Source: Gnomoniopsis sp. IMI 355080 (Eukaryota; Ascomycota; Sordariomycetes; Diaporthales; Gnomoniaceae). Taken from it: a DNA stretch of 64,000 nt. The stretch covers positions 186,001 through 250,000 of the forward strand of contig JAPEVC010000005.1 in the NCBI GenBank assembly GCA_027946555.1. Direction: 5' to 3'. How positions within the stretch are numbered: the stretch's first letter is position 1; each line of letters starts with the position of its first letter. The notes under the pieces are model-generated. The model was not told the DNA's origin, did not search any database, and saw only the letters and a list, made by a program, of their open reading frames with translations. The position numbers and the translations under genes are program-made. Positions 12,254 to 24,524 of the stretch are shown here, piece by piece.

Positions 12254-13696
12254 TTAGTCGTCGGATAGGATGATGTAGATATCACCACCACTTGTTGAGA
12301 CCTGAAGCAACTTGTTAGAATACCATCACGATGAAGTGAGTAAGCGAAGTCTGCTTAAACTTACTGTGCAACCATTGCCGCCACCGGTGACCGAGTTGGA
12401 GCTGTACTCGTACTTGCAAGGGCAACCGCTGACGTCGCCCTCACCACCTGAGGCAGTACCGGCGACCTGGATGTTGTAGTCCAGAGCAGCATCACTGGTG
12501 GGAGTGTTGTGGAAAATGGACAGGAAAGTATCACCATCCGAGTCGACGCTAGTTCCCAGGTTCATACCGGCCCAGTTGCCGGCCACGTCGGTGTAGGGCG
12601 AGTCGGGGGTCCACGTACAGGCCTGACCGACAGGCACATCCTGCATGTTCAGGTAATACTGGGCGGACGTGGTCAAGCCCTGCCAGGTGTAGGACTCCTC
12701 CTGGAGAGGATTGTAAAGGTCCACAGTTTCGCCGGCAGAGACGAGAGTCGGGAGGTACATGCCCTCGTTACCGGGGTACCAAGTCTTGCAGATGTAGATG
12801 GGCTTGCTCAGCTTGCTGACAATGTGCACGTTGCCGGCTCCAGCCTGGCACAGCTTAGAGGTCGTGTCCGAGCGGGTCAGGTGTAGCTTCTCATCGCTGC
12901 CACACCATAGACCACCCACAGACTGGCCAGAAGAGCCCTGAGCAGCGGGCCATTGGGCCGCATCATAGCCAGCTGGGCAAGCGTAACCAACAAATGTACC
13001 AGCCGTAGGGTCGCCACTGGTGGGTTCCGAGATGCTGACAGTGATGTCGTCGGTCTGACCAAGAGTGTAAGCGTCAACACCAACGTGCATGTAGCCCAAG
13101 AAAGGCGCAACAGCGGTGTTCTCGAGCTCAACAGCGCCATAGTTCTTGAGGCTGTCAAAATCGCTGCAGTCAATCTCTCCGTCGGGGAAGTCTGCGTCAA
13201 CACCGGTGGAGCCAGAGGACGAAGACGAAGACGAGGACGCGGTCGCGGTTGAAGCAGCGGCGGAGCTGGTGGAGGAGCTCGACGTGGAGTCGGAATGGCC
13301 AATCTTGACCTCAATGAACTCGCCACCACTCGCAGAAGTGGTTGTCGCAGCAGAGGTGCTAGACACAGAGGTGCTGCTGCTGCTTGGGGTCGGGGTCGGA
13401 GTCGGGGTCGAAGTCGGGGTCGGGGTGACCGACTTGGGGGTGGATTCACCCACGATCTTGTAGGTGCCATCGTCCAGACCCTCCACGGCGTTCTCCGTGT
13501 CAATTGACGTGCCATCCACGTCGACATACACGGTGTCGGTCACGAACTGGTAGTCGGTGATGAGCTCGCGCGCATCCAGGGGCGCGGGGTGGTCGTGCTT
13601 CCGGGCATGCTGGTGACGGTGGAGGTGGTTGTGAGGCTGGGCCGTCACACCAGCGGCAAGAGATGCCGCAAGGGCGACCTGAAGAGCTGCCTTCAT
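12254..13696 (-). CDS. SUN-family secreted cell-wall beta-glucosidase-like protein (GH132)
   Basis: Secreted wall-remodelling protein of the SIM1/UTH1/NCA3/SUN4 family, involved in septation and cell separation. Two exons (13696-12365 and 12301-12254) flank a 63-bp intron with GTAAGT donor and TTCAG acceptor; the last exon adds only 15 residues after NGCT. The spliced protein is 459 residues. It has a signal peptide (about 1-19), a His-rich segment (HNHLHRHQHARKHDH), a long Ser/Thr/Pro-rich linker (about 85-170) likely to be O-glycosylated, and a C-terminal SUN domain. Family marks include the conserved cysteines, GLWCGSDEKLHLT, YPGNEGM, TSAQYY and the segment LNYN-like ALDYNIQV. The Thr/Pro and Ser tracts are encoded by simple repeats, a likely site of length polymorphism. 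I cannot tell which of the mould SUN paralogues this is. Confidence 0.93.
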
Positions 13697-16600
13697 CTTG
13701 ACTAGTTTGAATTACTGATACTCGAAAAAAAGACTAGTTGGGAGTCAGCATCTCATCTATATGAGCAGTGCGATCGCGCCAACTCGAAAATTCGAGCCCA
13801 AACAAAGTATATATTGAAGACCATCATGATTCCTTGACAGCTCATCACCTCACTGAGGTTTCGTGAAGCATTGATACGCAAGTGTAGGCGATCGTTTCCC
13901 GGCGAAGGAGTTGTGCGGCGCGCCGAAAGGCCAACAGGGATTACTACTCACTGCGTATTGGGTTTTTGTGCGATTGAGGTGTAAATCGCGAAAGGAAATA
14001 TTGAACGGGCAAACGAACGACGAGACGTCAAGATCAAGCAGTTCGCGGCGAGTTCCAAAAGAGTGTGGTAGAGAGCACAGAAACTCTCAGTTGGATGGAG
14101 CGACGCTGGCTAGGCAAAGGAGGGCGAGAAGGTATCGTAGGCCAAGCGGTGGGAAAAGGGGACGGCGAGGCTTATGAGAAAGGTGTGCGGTGGGCGAGCG
14201 ACAGAGAGCAAGAGACATGGGGCCCCCCCAGCGGCCAGCCGCAGCGGGCAGCGCAGCGGCACAACGCAACAAAGCGTGGCACTGGGCAATGGACGTGGGC
14301 TGGCCCATGCGAGGGCAGCCAGTGGAGGGCGACAGCCATGGCGAAATGAGCAATGGGGATATTCTGTGCTCGGTGTCAGGGGCTTTGTGGCTGTCAAGAC
14401 TCAACGGGCAGTCGGAGGTGGACCCTTGTCGTTTGGCGAAATTAACATGGCCAGGGAGAGGTCCGGGGGGTGCCCGGGGGATGCCTGAGAGAGGAGGCCT
14501 GCCTAATTAAAAAAGGAAAAAAACGACCGGCCATTGATCTGACGAGACTTCACCAGCCACGCTCCAGTGACACCATGCGACGTCTTTCTTTCGGGTCGTG
14601 GGGTAAGGATAGCGGAGATTTAGTGAGATATGGATCTCAAAGGTCCAAGGACCGCGGATCAGGTACTTGAGTATACTATGGATAAGTACGTATACGGCTT
14701 GTGCATTAGGTACGTCCTTACACCCAAGGAGAACACGACAAGTGGAAGGACATCCAAAAGAGACAGATTCGAGATATCTGGAGCCAGCAGAAAACGAGGA
14801 CCGAGACTGAACGTCGAAATTGTGAGCAGCATTCTCCTATCTCTCGCTTACCGGATTTACGTGCCAAGGTTTGCTTGTATTCTCGCCCTATGCTTGGCCT
14901 GCCAACCTGCTTACGGGCCTTAACATCTTTTAGTAGACAAAACAGAATAAAGAAAGAATCGTTTTCATGCCTGAAAGCAGACATCTTCGCTGTATTACGC
15001 TTGCGTGTGACGGGTCGAGTTTAGAAGTACGAAAAGGACCAGCATGTCCCTAGATACCCAGCTAGGTAGGTAAGTAGTAAAGGCAAGACAAATGGCTTGA
15101 ACGTGGTGGTGAGGTCGTCGTCTGGTCGCGATTTCCGTCCCAAAATTAGACCTGGAGAGGCTCCGGGTAGATCCTGGTCTTTGTCTTGCCCGAAAGGTAC
15201 TAGTCAGGAACAAGGTGGTCTGCTTGTCTGCTAGCCCGGCGGTAATAATAAGATTGGCAAACCAAGGATCTGGGCAAACCAGTGGCCGATCGTGTTCCTG
15301 CCTACTATAGCACAGTTGACAAGCCTGACAAGCTTGCCAATCCCCGTCGTCTTGCAATTTCGGCTTTCCCCAAACGACGAATGACGCATGAAACAAACAG
15401 GCCTTCCAGATATCTCGAATTCTCGAGTCTCTGAAGAAACCAAACAACAAGCGCTCATTCACTCCGTCTAAGGACTATAGTAGACCTCATTCTTGCTGTC
15501 ATTGGATACCAACCCCTTGGTTTTCACCAAGGCGCCACCAACAGGAAGGCCAAACCTCTCCCCCCACCCCAGCAGCCACAAGCCTCGTGTCATGCACAGA
15601 CTCGGGGCGGGGCCTGTAACAACGGTGGATGAAATGAAAACACGGCCTCGGCCTCAATCTAGCTTCTCTATGGCCTAGCTACCGCCTTGGCTACCACAAG
15701 TTTGATTGCTACTCTCCCATTGTCAACGTTTCCATCGCGATAATGGTACCATAGTAAGCTGCCAGTTGCTACTTCCTACTCAGTACGGTACTGTTGACAG
15801 TCTTTTGCCCCGGCGGGTGGAGCCACGCCCTCAGCAATGAGAGCCTTCGTGGGCTTTCATCTCCGGCTCTGATCTTTCCTATCTCCATCGTGTCCACCTC
15901 AACCATTCAATTGTCCGCTCGTTGCAATCCTTCCAGTGCATTTGCGTCAAGTCTGCTTCGTTAGTTGTCGTTGGCCTATTTGACGTGCCCTGGTCGAGTA
16001 TCCCTTCTCTAGCACTCTTTTCAGCCAACCTGATACCCCCCAGGCTGGGAACGATACACCGTTGCACCGCATCCAACCGGTCTGCCTATGCCTGGTTCTT
16101 CAGGTAAACCGTTGGATATCCTCGACCGACGTTCGGACCCTGGCGTCGATGTTTGCCCCAAAAGTTGGCGTAACACTGCAAAAAGGCGGAGTCACTACCC
16201 CCAGAAATAGCTAGCTATCAACTCGCTCCGGGAGCGCGACCCCCCTTGGGCCCCAGCTTTTTTTTTTTTTGGTATTGTTCCATCGCTTCCTACTGCCAAT
16301 TTCAATTGCCTAAATGCCCTTCGACAGCCGTCGTCACCTGCTTACGTGCTTCCTCATCTTCCACCTCGGTAGCTCCAATGCTGGGAGCTTTGAATGTGGT
16401 GGATCGGGAATTTCCCGTGGTGACAGGCTCATGGTTTACCTGACTTATCATCGGAACCAGACTACTGCATAGGATCTATAGGTAATTATCGATGAGCATG
16501 GGTGTGTGCGCCCTCGGAAAGAACTTGAGGAGGCGGGCTGCACGGTCGACCACGTGCTCCCCAGCATTCCGATCATCAACGTCCGGTCCATCGCAATATG

Positions 16601-18131
16601 AACAACTGGAGCGGCACGATAAGTGCTCCTACCCGTCTGCGGTATCACGTACACCAGCAATGCAGAAGAAAGAAGGGGAGGAAAGCTACAGGCCTTATGT
16701 TACAACCCGCTCTTCCGTCCCTACTCCGCGTCCGACCCTGAATGATACCGCGAATCCACATTAGACTACAAGTTCCATTGGCATCAGCGGATCGACAGTC
16801 CTTCCATCTTTAGCGAGCCAAGGGATCGCCCAAGGCTGAATTCGAGGGACACCAAAGAACCTCCTTGTTGAGCCCTCCATCGTTCTTGCATACCAAGTAA
16901 GAAGGGCAACGTCCGTGAAAACCCGCCCGCCCACCACCGTCACAGCCTTTTCAAGGCGAACCTCTGTTCATCTTCTGCTTGTTTCTCTTTGTTTCTCGAG
17001 GGGCCGCGGGAACAACTGACGGGTGCTTCAATCTTCTCACACACGACTCACACTAACACACGGCGGCACGGAACGATGCGGGCCTCCTGGCCACATGTTT
17101 CCTCGTGGCCGTGCCGTGCGGCGCCACCACATCACCTGTCCGAATGTCTCACCCACACCCCAGCCTTCGGGGCACGGGAGGAATGATGACCTGCAGCAGT
17201 GAGGAGTGAAGGATGCTTGCTGTTTCCAGCTAAGCATACCGCTGTCGATACATATACAAGGTACATAGCCCCCATGATCCTGCCGTTACTCTATTGGTGA
17301 CGGGTAACACGAACTGCACAATGTCTCTCGGCCTTGTTACACGCCGTGGCGCCGCTATCACCAGCTGTCTTGTGTATTATTGCTACGCCTAGAGATTGGT
17401 GGCTCGTGGGATAAGGTAAGTTATGATCGTGTGGCTACCATTGGTAGAACGCCTGAACGCCTAAACGCGCGGCAACGGATGGACGGCAGGAGAGAGGATC
17501 GTGAATGTTACTTCTAGATAAGGCTGCTTGCATTGCAGTCTACCCTCTGATATAGCTTGAACCTCTCCGGAAACGGCCACACGAGGCTAATCACATAGGC
17601 AGGTGAAAAGCGGGGCTTGAGTATTGAGTGTTTGTTTGCGACTTGGGCCAGTATTTATGACCATGCCAGTCGATTTAAGATTTTCAAATAAAGGCATTGT
17701 AAGCCTGTTAACGCTATGAATTAGATGAAAAGTGGAAGTCAATCAGCAAGTACCGCAATAAGAGACTCGTATGTTCCTTGTTGCCGCAAGATTGTCCATT
17801 ATGTTGAGCCATGTATATATGAGAATGCACACTGGTCCTCCACTGCCAGTACTCCCAAAGGCCCCACAGTGCTCATTTGAGGGCATCAATGGAAATCTAA
17901 CCAACTTATTGAGGCTTCTTGATGCTCCCGCTGGACTATGTCCTCAAAGAGAAGGGCGAGGTATTGAGGGCCAGGCAGCCGATCTTCTCGCTGCGGTCCT
18001 CTACTGTGGTCCTCTGCTACGGTCGACGATCCAGCCTCCGGTGTATATACTATACCTACCGCTGTGTGTGATGGTTGGCCACTTGTCGATCGTATACAAG
18101 CTTTCTATAAGCAAGCTCTTCAGGAGTGAGA
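13697..18131. other. 4.4-kb spacer upstream of the SUN gene
   Basis: The longest spacer in the window, between the SUN start (minus strand) and the 3' end of the ankyrin gene. It holds pyrimidine-rich stretches and a 12-base T run near 16257. The open frames around 14065-14510 and 17771-18193 show no domain or splice continuation and look like chance frames. Long upstream regions are common for developmentally regulated fungal wall genes, so it may be mostly promoter and 5' UTR; that is inference. Confidence 0.4.
13808..13814 (-). promoter_or_regulatory. Possible TATA box of the SUN gene
   Basis: TATATAT-like run (ATATATA on the minus strand) about 112 bp upstream of the SUN start codon, a usual place for a fungal TATA element. 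Confidence 0.4.
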
Positions 18132-20842
18132 TCATCCTTCCCTCGCAGACCGCATTTCAAGTTGCGAATTCCCGGACTGCGGGTCAACCGTGATCTCAAA
18201 AAGCCTCGTTAAAGCATACTGTGTGTCGAACCAGCCATGACCATGCGCAGATTCCCTGGCCGGGACCCGATGATTCATCACGGCCCGCTGAGACGCCTCC
18301 ACTATATTGAGAAACGACAGTCCACGAGAGAATGACCTTGCATGTACATCTGCTCCGTGTAAGACGAGCAGGCCAATGCTTTCGAGTACCTCTTCCGAAT
18401 ACGACCAGTTCATGTCCTGTAAAGCATACACCAAGGGCGCGGGTCGCTCGCGATCGTGACCGGCATCAGGATCCGCACCCGCTTCGAGCAAAATTCTGAG
18501 CGCATCAGGATACTTTAGAACGTCATGGATGTAAGTAAGGGACCCTCGTTCCGCGGGGAGTGGTGGCAGACCACTGTGTTTGACGAAAATTTCGACAAAA
18601 CTCGTGTCCCCCGGCTCGATATCACAGGATGTACAGGGAAAGTGACGATCCATCGCGACCGGACGCCTTGACAAGGCGTATTGGAACGGACTCTTATCGC
18701 ATATAGCGCCTCGCCAACCTAGATCGAGGATTTCTTCTCTCCTTGGTAACGAAGGATTTCTCCGCGCCTCGTCTGAGGGCCGGTCCCATGGATTGGCGCC
18801 GTAGTTTAGGAGAAGCTTGACTGTACGAAAACAGCAATTCTCAACGGCATAAAAGAGTGGCGTGTGGAAGTTCTCGTCGAGGAGGCTCACTTGGCTACCA
18901 AGCTCCAGCAACTTAGTGGCGACGTCCGGATGGTGGTACCTGCAGGCCAAATGCAGCAAGCTGGAACACCCAGATCCCTCCATACCAATGTCAAGTTCTG
19001 ACTTTGCGAAGAGTTTGTTTATGATATTGTCCTCAATAACCAATACGCCGTGGCTTCTACCGTCCTTGGGCCTCCTGTCGTAGGTTATAAGTGCCAAGGC
19101 CATTGCGTCCCATGTTTTCAAGTAGCTGGGGAACCTGTCGAGATAGAAGCAAATCTTTGAGGGATCTCTCAACCACACACTGTGATGCAGCCATTTAAAG
19201 AGCCATGTTGAATTGATATGCAGCCGAGTTCCGGGGATTCTGTTGAGCATAAGAACATGGCAGTCTTCGTAGCGCTCCTTTGAGTGTAACTTTGCAGCGA
19301 ATTCGGACAAGAAATCTTCCGCAAAGTTGCTGTTGGAAGCATCTCGAAAGATAGTGTAGAGGACAGGGTGGTTGATATCGCCGCCGGTTACCAGAAAGAC
19401 TGTGTCTAGCGCACAGGATCCTGGCACTGTGTCCCGTCGTCGCCAGGAAGTGGTTGGGTCGGCCATTAGGTCCAGTCGTGCTCCATGGCGGAGAAGAAGG
19501 GAAATGCTCGCGGTACTGGTGTGGTCGCCCATGGAAAGTAACTGCCCGATGGGGCTAACTCCCCATCTGTCCTGGTGATTGACATTGGCGCCCAAGTCGA
19601 TGAGGAGTCTGAGTGTCCGTATTGATGGCGGGTAAGAACATGCTTTCAGCAAAGGCGTTCTGTCCGTTATATCCTCATCGTCGACATCGAAGCCCCCATA
19701 TCCCCGTTTTCCCGACACGATTTCTCGTAGGAATGCTTCTCTGTCTCGCTCCCAACTCTCCGGATCCTCCTGCTCATCCATCCGGGCGAAGTGACCCATT
19801 GGGGCAACAGCCCGATGAACGGGCCAAAGATGATGCCCAAAATTGCGTAATCCACTTTTGAGGAGGATGAGCGCCGTCTTCCAGTTTTGCCAAGTGCAAG
19901 CATAGTGGAATGCGCCAGCGCCGATGTCTGGGTCGCCCCCTAAGCTTAGCAGTTCCTCGAGAGCAGACGTGCCAGCCTTGTTCAGAGCGGCACATTGCAG
20001 CGCCGTTTCTCCATCATGATTGACAGTATCGATATCCATATATCCATTTTCCACGATGAAACGAATTGTCATCCCATCATTACAACGAGCTGCGGTATGC
20101 AGGATACTTGTCACTTCATCAGAATGGCTGTCCCGACATGCTTTGGGATCAGCACCAAGGGCAAGTAGCAAACGAGCTGTCGAAGCGTTCCCAGTGCAGA
20201 CGGCAATGTGTAAAGGAGTACACATTGGGGAATCTCTTGGGTTATAGCCCCGATCAAGATCCATTCCACAGTCAAATTGGTCTGCACGCCCCTTTCCCAG
20301 CGGACTGACGCCATGCTGACATGTACAAAGATTGAACGCCGGAGCATTAATTCGTGCTCCATGTTTGCTATGGATTGTCAGCAAATCTGATCACTCTCTG
20401 TAAACGACTCAAGCCATGCTTCTGGACACAATCTCGGGGTATCCTGCGGATATACATACATAAGCCACCGAACTGCCTCATCTTGACCGAATTTCGCAGC
20501 GATGTGGAGAGGCGAGAAGTAAATGTCGCGTGGATGCTGTCCTACCAGGTTAGGGAAGAAGGCTCGACAGACTTTGTCATCTGAGTATGAGGCACTTTGA
20601 TCATTCCACTCCGCGCCTGCAGTTTCAAGAAGCTCGAGAGTATCTAGGTTTCCGTTCTGAGCGGCCCAGAACATTGCACTACCATATCCATCTCGAACGT
20701 TGCGTTTGTAGAGTTCTAGGGTGACGATGTTTCGGAGATGTGTGTTGGCACGTGCAAGGCTACTCATCTCAGGTTGACCACATTCTTCTGCAATGCGGCA
20801 GATCACTTCACCTGGTAGGCCTGGTAAATTTTGAGTAGCCAT
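18132..20842 (-). CDS. Ankyrin-repeat protein with F-box-like N-terminus
   Basis: Probably a protein-binding scaffold, of a class abundant in moulds; substrate unknown. Two exons (20842-20460 and 20367-18132) joined across a 92-bp intron (GTATGT donor, CTGAC branch, CCATAG acceptor) give 872 residues. Splicing restores a clean ankyrin helix, RWLIKHGARINAPAF, which the unspliced frames break; this decides the model. Residues about 5-45 (LPGEVICRIAEECG and on) resemble the degenerate F-box head of many fungal ankyrin proteins. Ankyrin units follow throughout: TPLHIAVCTGNASTARLLL, ALGADPKA, GETALQCAALNKAG, IDLGANVNHQDRWGVSPIGQLL, HGARLDL and later copies such as LNYGANPWDRP and LEAGADPDAGHD. No transmembrane segment or catalytic domain is evident. 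It could act as an E3 adaptor if the F-box is real. Confidence 0.88.
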
Positions 20843-21853
20843 AGTATAATCTGGAGATTTGACAGAAGAAGAACGACAATTGGGTGAGGGTCTGAGGCGT
20901 CATATCCGGACGCACTTCAAAGAGGGTGTTTTAAATATTGGGTGCTGATTAGACACAGAAGACTAGAGAATGATAGGACTCAACAGAACATGCACTAAGC
21001 TTTCTTAGAAAACCTCATAATGGTAAACACCAAAGAATATCGCAACTGACCAAGCCTACCTAGGTAGATGCCGCCCTCTTCGAGGCATAGCGTGGCCAAC
21101 GAATGAACGCTAGTCCACGGCAGCGTCAAACATCCACATGCCAAATCCACAAGCCTCTCCGCCAGCTTTTTCGAAAATCAGCTACCGCTGCCAAATAACA
21201 GACTATAGAGAGCTTATACAAGCTTAGAATGTACGGCTTGACACTGGGGTCTGGGATTATCGGATCTAAGGACATGGTAGCGGGGCAGATTTTTGCGGTG
21301 CAATGAGCCCTCGTACGAGGCATGGATATATTCTGCGACTTCTTGAAATTATCATGAAAATGCATGGTGACCATTTCTTAAGATGGCGGATTCTATGCCT
21401 GTTGGCAAGCGCAAGAGAAGGCCAAGATCTGTGTGAAAATGGCGAAACCAGAAGGGGAAAGAAAGGGTTTGATTCCGTGTGTTCTCCCCACCAGGGAATC
21501 GCTATTGGAAGTATTCACGTTGAGCTCCTACGAAGTCAGAGAGAGGATGTGAGCGTGGGCTGTTGGTGGTGGCATCGACGGTACTTGAATGAACCGTATA
21601 ATACATGCGTAAAATGTTGGCGATGTTGGTACATAGTTCATCGTTGTCGTCGAATCAAGGTTTTGTGGAGTCTTCCCGTCCTTATCGCTGGCCGGGCCGA
21701 CTTTCGGCATCCAGTATAGCAGCCGGCCGGCTTGGTTCTGTCTGGGTAACTCTGAGAGCTTCAACATTTATTGTCCTCTACATAATTTTATCTCCCTTGC
21801 ACGCCGTTTCAAAGCTACTTACTACCTCGAAATTTACAAGATTAAAAAGACAC
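20843..21853. other. 1.0-kb divergent promoter region, ankyrin gene / M20 peptidase
   Basis: The two flanking genes are transcribed away from each other, so this stretch should carry both promoters. It contains an exact TACCTAGGTA at 21057. The peptidase reading frame stays open for 249 bp upstream of the chosen ATG, but that part lacks protein-like character. Confidence 0.5.
21057..21066. repeat. Dispersed palindrome TACCTAGGTA, copy 2
   Basis: Exact copy of the 10-bp palindrome, in the divergent promoter between the ankyrin and peptidase genes. Confidence 0.7.
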
Positions 21854-23159
21854 ATGTTGCACACGATAGTGTTTCAGCTCATTCTGGGCTCCAGCCCGGT
21901 CCTGGGCTCTGTTGTTGCTGGACTGGAGAGCCAACAAAACCCACTCGGCGCACACTTCACGCCAGCCATCCAAGTCGCAAAGGCACCTTCATACAGATCC
22001 GACCTTGTCGCACTGCACAAGCAAATTGTCGAGATCCCTTCGACCTCCGGTCAAGAGCACGAGGCCGGCAACTACCTCGTGGACTATTTTATATCTAAAG
22101 GATGGAACTATGAAATTCAAAGTGTCGCACCGCGGGACAACACTCCCGCAGGCAAAGACCGCTTCAATGTCGTCGCGTGGCCGCCATCAAAAACTAATCT
22201 CCAGCCTAACCCCAAGGTGCTTGTCACAAGTCACTACGACTGCGTGCCCCCGCACATCCCCTATGCTATCTCCAAGGGTGACGTGACTGCCAAAACCACC
22301 ATCTCTGGCCGATGCTCCGTTGATGCCAAGGGGAGTGTCGCTGCGCAACTCATTGCCGTGCGCGAGCTTCTAGAATCCGGCGAGCTCGAACCTGAGGATG
22401 TGATGGTGCTGTACGTCGTAGGTGAAGAAGTCAGCGGTGATGGAATGCGCATCTTCAACTCGCTTAATTCGTCCTCACTCAACATCAAGGCTGCAGTCTT
22501 TGGCGAGCCAACAGAGCTCAAGCTCGCGTGCGGTCACAAGGGTGGCATGCGCTGCGACGTCACTGCAAAGGGCAAGGCCGGACACAGTGGCTATCCGTGG
22601 CTGGGAAAGAGTGCAACCGAGGTCCTCATGCGTGGACTGGTGAAAGTCCTCGACTCCGATCTAGGAAGCAGTGAGCGCTATGGAAACACCACGGTCAATG
22701 TCGGCCTTATGGAGGGTGGTGTAGCGCTCAATGTCATCCCGGCCCATGCAAGTGCTTCACTGATGCTCCGCATTGCGTTGGAGCCGCAGGCCAGTGGGCA
22801 TAAAGAAGCGGAGGCGAGGCTGAGGGCGGCGTTGAGTAGTGTGGATGATGAGGTGCTGAGTGTGGATTGCCCAACTGGGCAGGGAGCTACGCGATGTGAT
22901 TGTGAAGTTGATGGTAAGTTTGGCTGCCACAAAGCGGTATGTATCATTTAGTTGCTAACATCCCTCTACAGGCTTTGACACTCTCATCGCCAATTATGGC
23001 ACGGATATCCCGTATCTTAAAGGCAACCACAAGCGCTATCTCTATGGACCGGGATCAATCCTCGTTGCCCATGGCGACAACGAGGCGCTGACCGTTGGCG
23101 ACCTTGAGGCCGCCGTCGAGGGCAACAAAAAACTCATCCTGCATGGGTTGAAACAGTAG
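21854..23159 (+). CDS. Secreted M20 family metallopeptidase (carboxypeptidase-like)
   Basis: Zinc-dependent exopeptidase of the M20A group, probably secreted or vacuolar and active on short peptides. Exons 21854-22913 and 22972-23159 are separated by a 58-bp intron (GTAAGT donor, CTCTACAG acceptor); the product is 415 residues. I chose the ATG at 21854 because it starts a good signal peptide (MLHTIVFQLILGSSPVLGSV); an earlier in-frame start adds 83 unlikely residues. The metal and catalytic residues expected for M20 are present: SHYDCVPP (His, and Asp two on), the bridging Asp in GRCSVDAKGS, the Glu pair in VGEEVSGDG, GEPTEL, and the last His in ILVAHGDNEAL, supplied by exon 2. The dimerisation (lid) domain sits around GHSGYP. 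The gene ends 81 bp from the end of the convergent MRI1. Confidence 0.92.
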
Positions 23160-23240
23160 GGCAGCTGTTGCCCCTTCAAATGTTGGAATTTAGTACCTGA
23201 CAGCCTCTATCGCGTCGCTGTTCTTCAACATGGCGGAACC

Positions 23241-24524
23241 TCATGCTCCGCCAACAACTTTGGCCCATCTCTCCGGCATGACCTTGCTAAAATCAAATTT
23301 TCCCTCCTCATTTTTCACCACCGCGCCCTTCTCCGTGACAATCGCATCAATAAGCTCCGCAGGCGTGACATCAAACGCTGGGTTCCATACGCCAATTCTC
23401 TGATCAGCAATTGCCACCCTGGCTGTCTTGCTCACATCGACCTTGCCATCCGGCCCCACAACCGCACCACTGATCTGCGTCAGCTCTTCGCTCTTCCTCT
23501 CCTCAATCTTGATACCCTCGCCCGTCTCCGTCTCCAGATCCACACTCGTCGTTGGCGCCGCCACTACAAATTTGACGCCGTGGTGGCGCGCGAGCACAGC
23601 TAACTGATACGTGCCGATCTTGTTGGCAGTGTCGCCATTACGCACGACGCGGTCCGCACCGACAATCACTGCGCCGATGTTGAATTCGGATTTCTTGAGT
23701 CGAAATAGCGCGCCTGCCATAGAGTCCGTGATTAGGGTAGAGGGAATCCCCTCAAAAACAAGTTCGAAGGATGTCAGCCGGCTGCCTTGGTTGTAGGGGC
23801 GCGTCTCAGTGCAGAAGGCGTGCTTAAGAAGGGAGGTGGACTGCAGGGTTCGGATGATCCCGAGCGCGGTGCCATGCCCAGAGGTTGCGAGCGAGCCGGT
23901 GTTACAGTGCGTGAGGACAGAGATAGGCGCCGAGGGGGTGGCAGAGTGTATTTGCGCAAGCCAGTTGGCGCCATGCTCGCCTATGGAGAGGTTCGTGTGC
24001 AGATCTTTAGAGAGAATGGCTTCCGCAGTGACAATAAAGGTGTCAACCACTGCGGCTTGGGGTGTGGGGGAAGGCGTCGCATTAGTAGTTTCCTGGGAGG
24101 GCGAGCGAATGGCTACTTTGAGGTGGTTGATGGCATTAGTGAGATCAACGGCGGTGGGGCGCGATTCTTTGAGATAGTCTAGACGACCGTCTATGTAGGC
24201 TATCGTGTCGTCGACGGATGTAGCTTCTATACAAAAATTAGGGACGTGCTCCAAGATTGCAACGAGAATCGTGGTGGGGAGCTCGAGCAAGACCCGAAGA
24301 CATGAATGGTACGTACTGCAGGCTCCCCGGTGCAACTCAACTGCCAGCGCAAGAGCAGCCACGATGGCAATAGCTGGCGCCCCTCGCACCCTCATCGCCT
24401 TAATGCAATCGAATGCCTCCTCGCAGGTTGAGACTTCATCGTAGTGGCTCTCATGGGGCAGGCGGAGTTGATCCAGCACGTCTAGACGCCCACGGGTGTA
24501 TTTGATGGCTTGGAGAGTTGCCAT
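23241..24524 (-). CDS. MRI1: Methylthioribose-1-phosphate isomerase
   Basis: Converts 5-methylthioribose-1-phosphate to 5-methylthioribulose-1-phosphate in the methionine salvage cycle; cytosolic, MtnA/eIF2B-alpha-like fold. Exons 24524-24317 and 24226-23241 flank a 90-bp intron (GTACGT donor, TGTATAG acceptor). Splicing joins VELHRGAC to KATSVDDTIAYIDGRL and gives 397 residues, the usual size. Family marks are MRVRGAPAI near the N-terminus, the catalytic Cys in LTHCNTGSLATSGHG (about residue 175), ETRPYNQGSRLT, and the catalytic Asp in VGADRVVRNGDTANKIGTYQ. All are intact. The gene converges on the M20 peptidase, with an 81-bp gap between the stops, so the 3' UTRs probably overlap. Confidence 0.96.
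   Translation of the reverse strand: MATLQAIKYTRGRLDVLDQLRLPHESHYDEVSTCEEAFDCIKAMRVRGAPAIAIVAALALAVELHRGACSTYHSCLRVLLELPTTILVAILEHVPNFCIEATSVDDTIAYIDGRLDYLKESRPTAVDLTNAINHLKVAIRSPSQETTNATPSPTPQAAVVDTFIVTAEAILSKDLHTNLSIGEHGANWLAQIHSATPSAPISVLTHCNTGSLATSGHGTALGIIRTLQSTSLLKHAFCTETRPYNQGSRLTSFELVFEGIPSTLITDSMAGALFRLKKSEFNIGAVIVGADRVVRNGDTANKIGTYQLAVLARHHGVKFVVAAPTTSVDLETETGEGIKIEERKSEELTQISGAVVGPDGKVDVSKTARVAIADQRIGVWNPAFDVTPAELIDAIVTEKGAVVKNEEGKFDFSKVMPERWAKVVGGA

Noticed and set aside
14065..14510. Overlapping G-rich frames in the SUN upstream region
   Set aside because: Several frames on both strands are open only because of base composition; no splice continuation.
17771..18193. 140-codon plus-strand frame at the ankyrin 3' end
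   Set aside because: Overlaps the ankyrin coding end in antisense and has no recognisable features.
21605..21853. In-frame extension of the M20 peptidase to an earlier ATG
   Set aside because: The added 83 residues would bury a good signal peptide and look non-coding.
23157..23600. Long open frame after the TAG of the M20 peptidase
   Set aside because: It is antisense to MRI1 coding sequence, which by itself keeps that frame open; no protein-like content.
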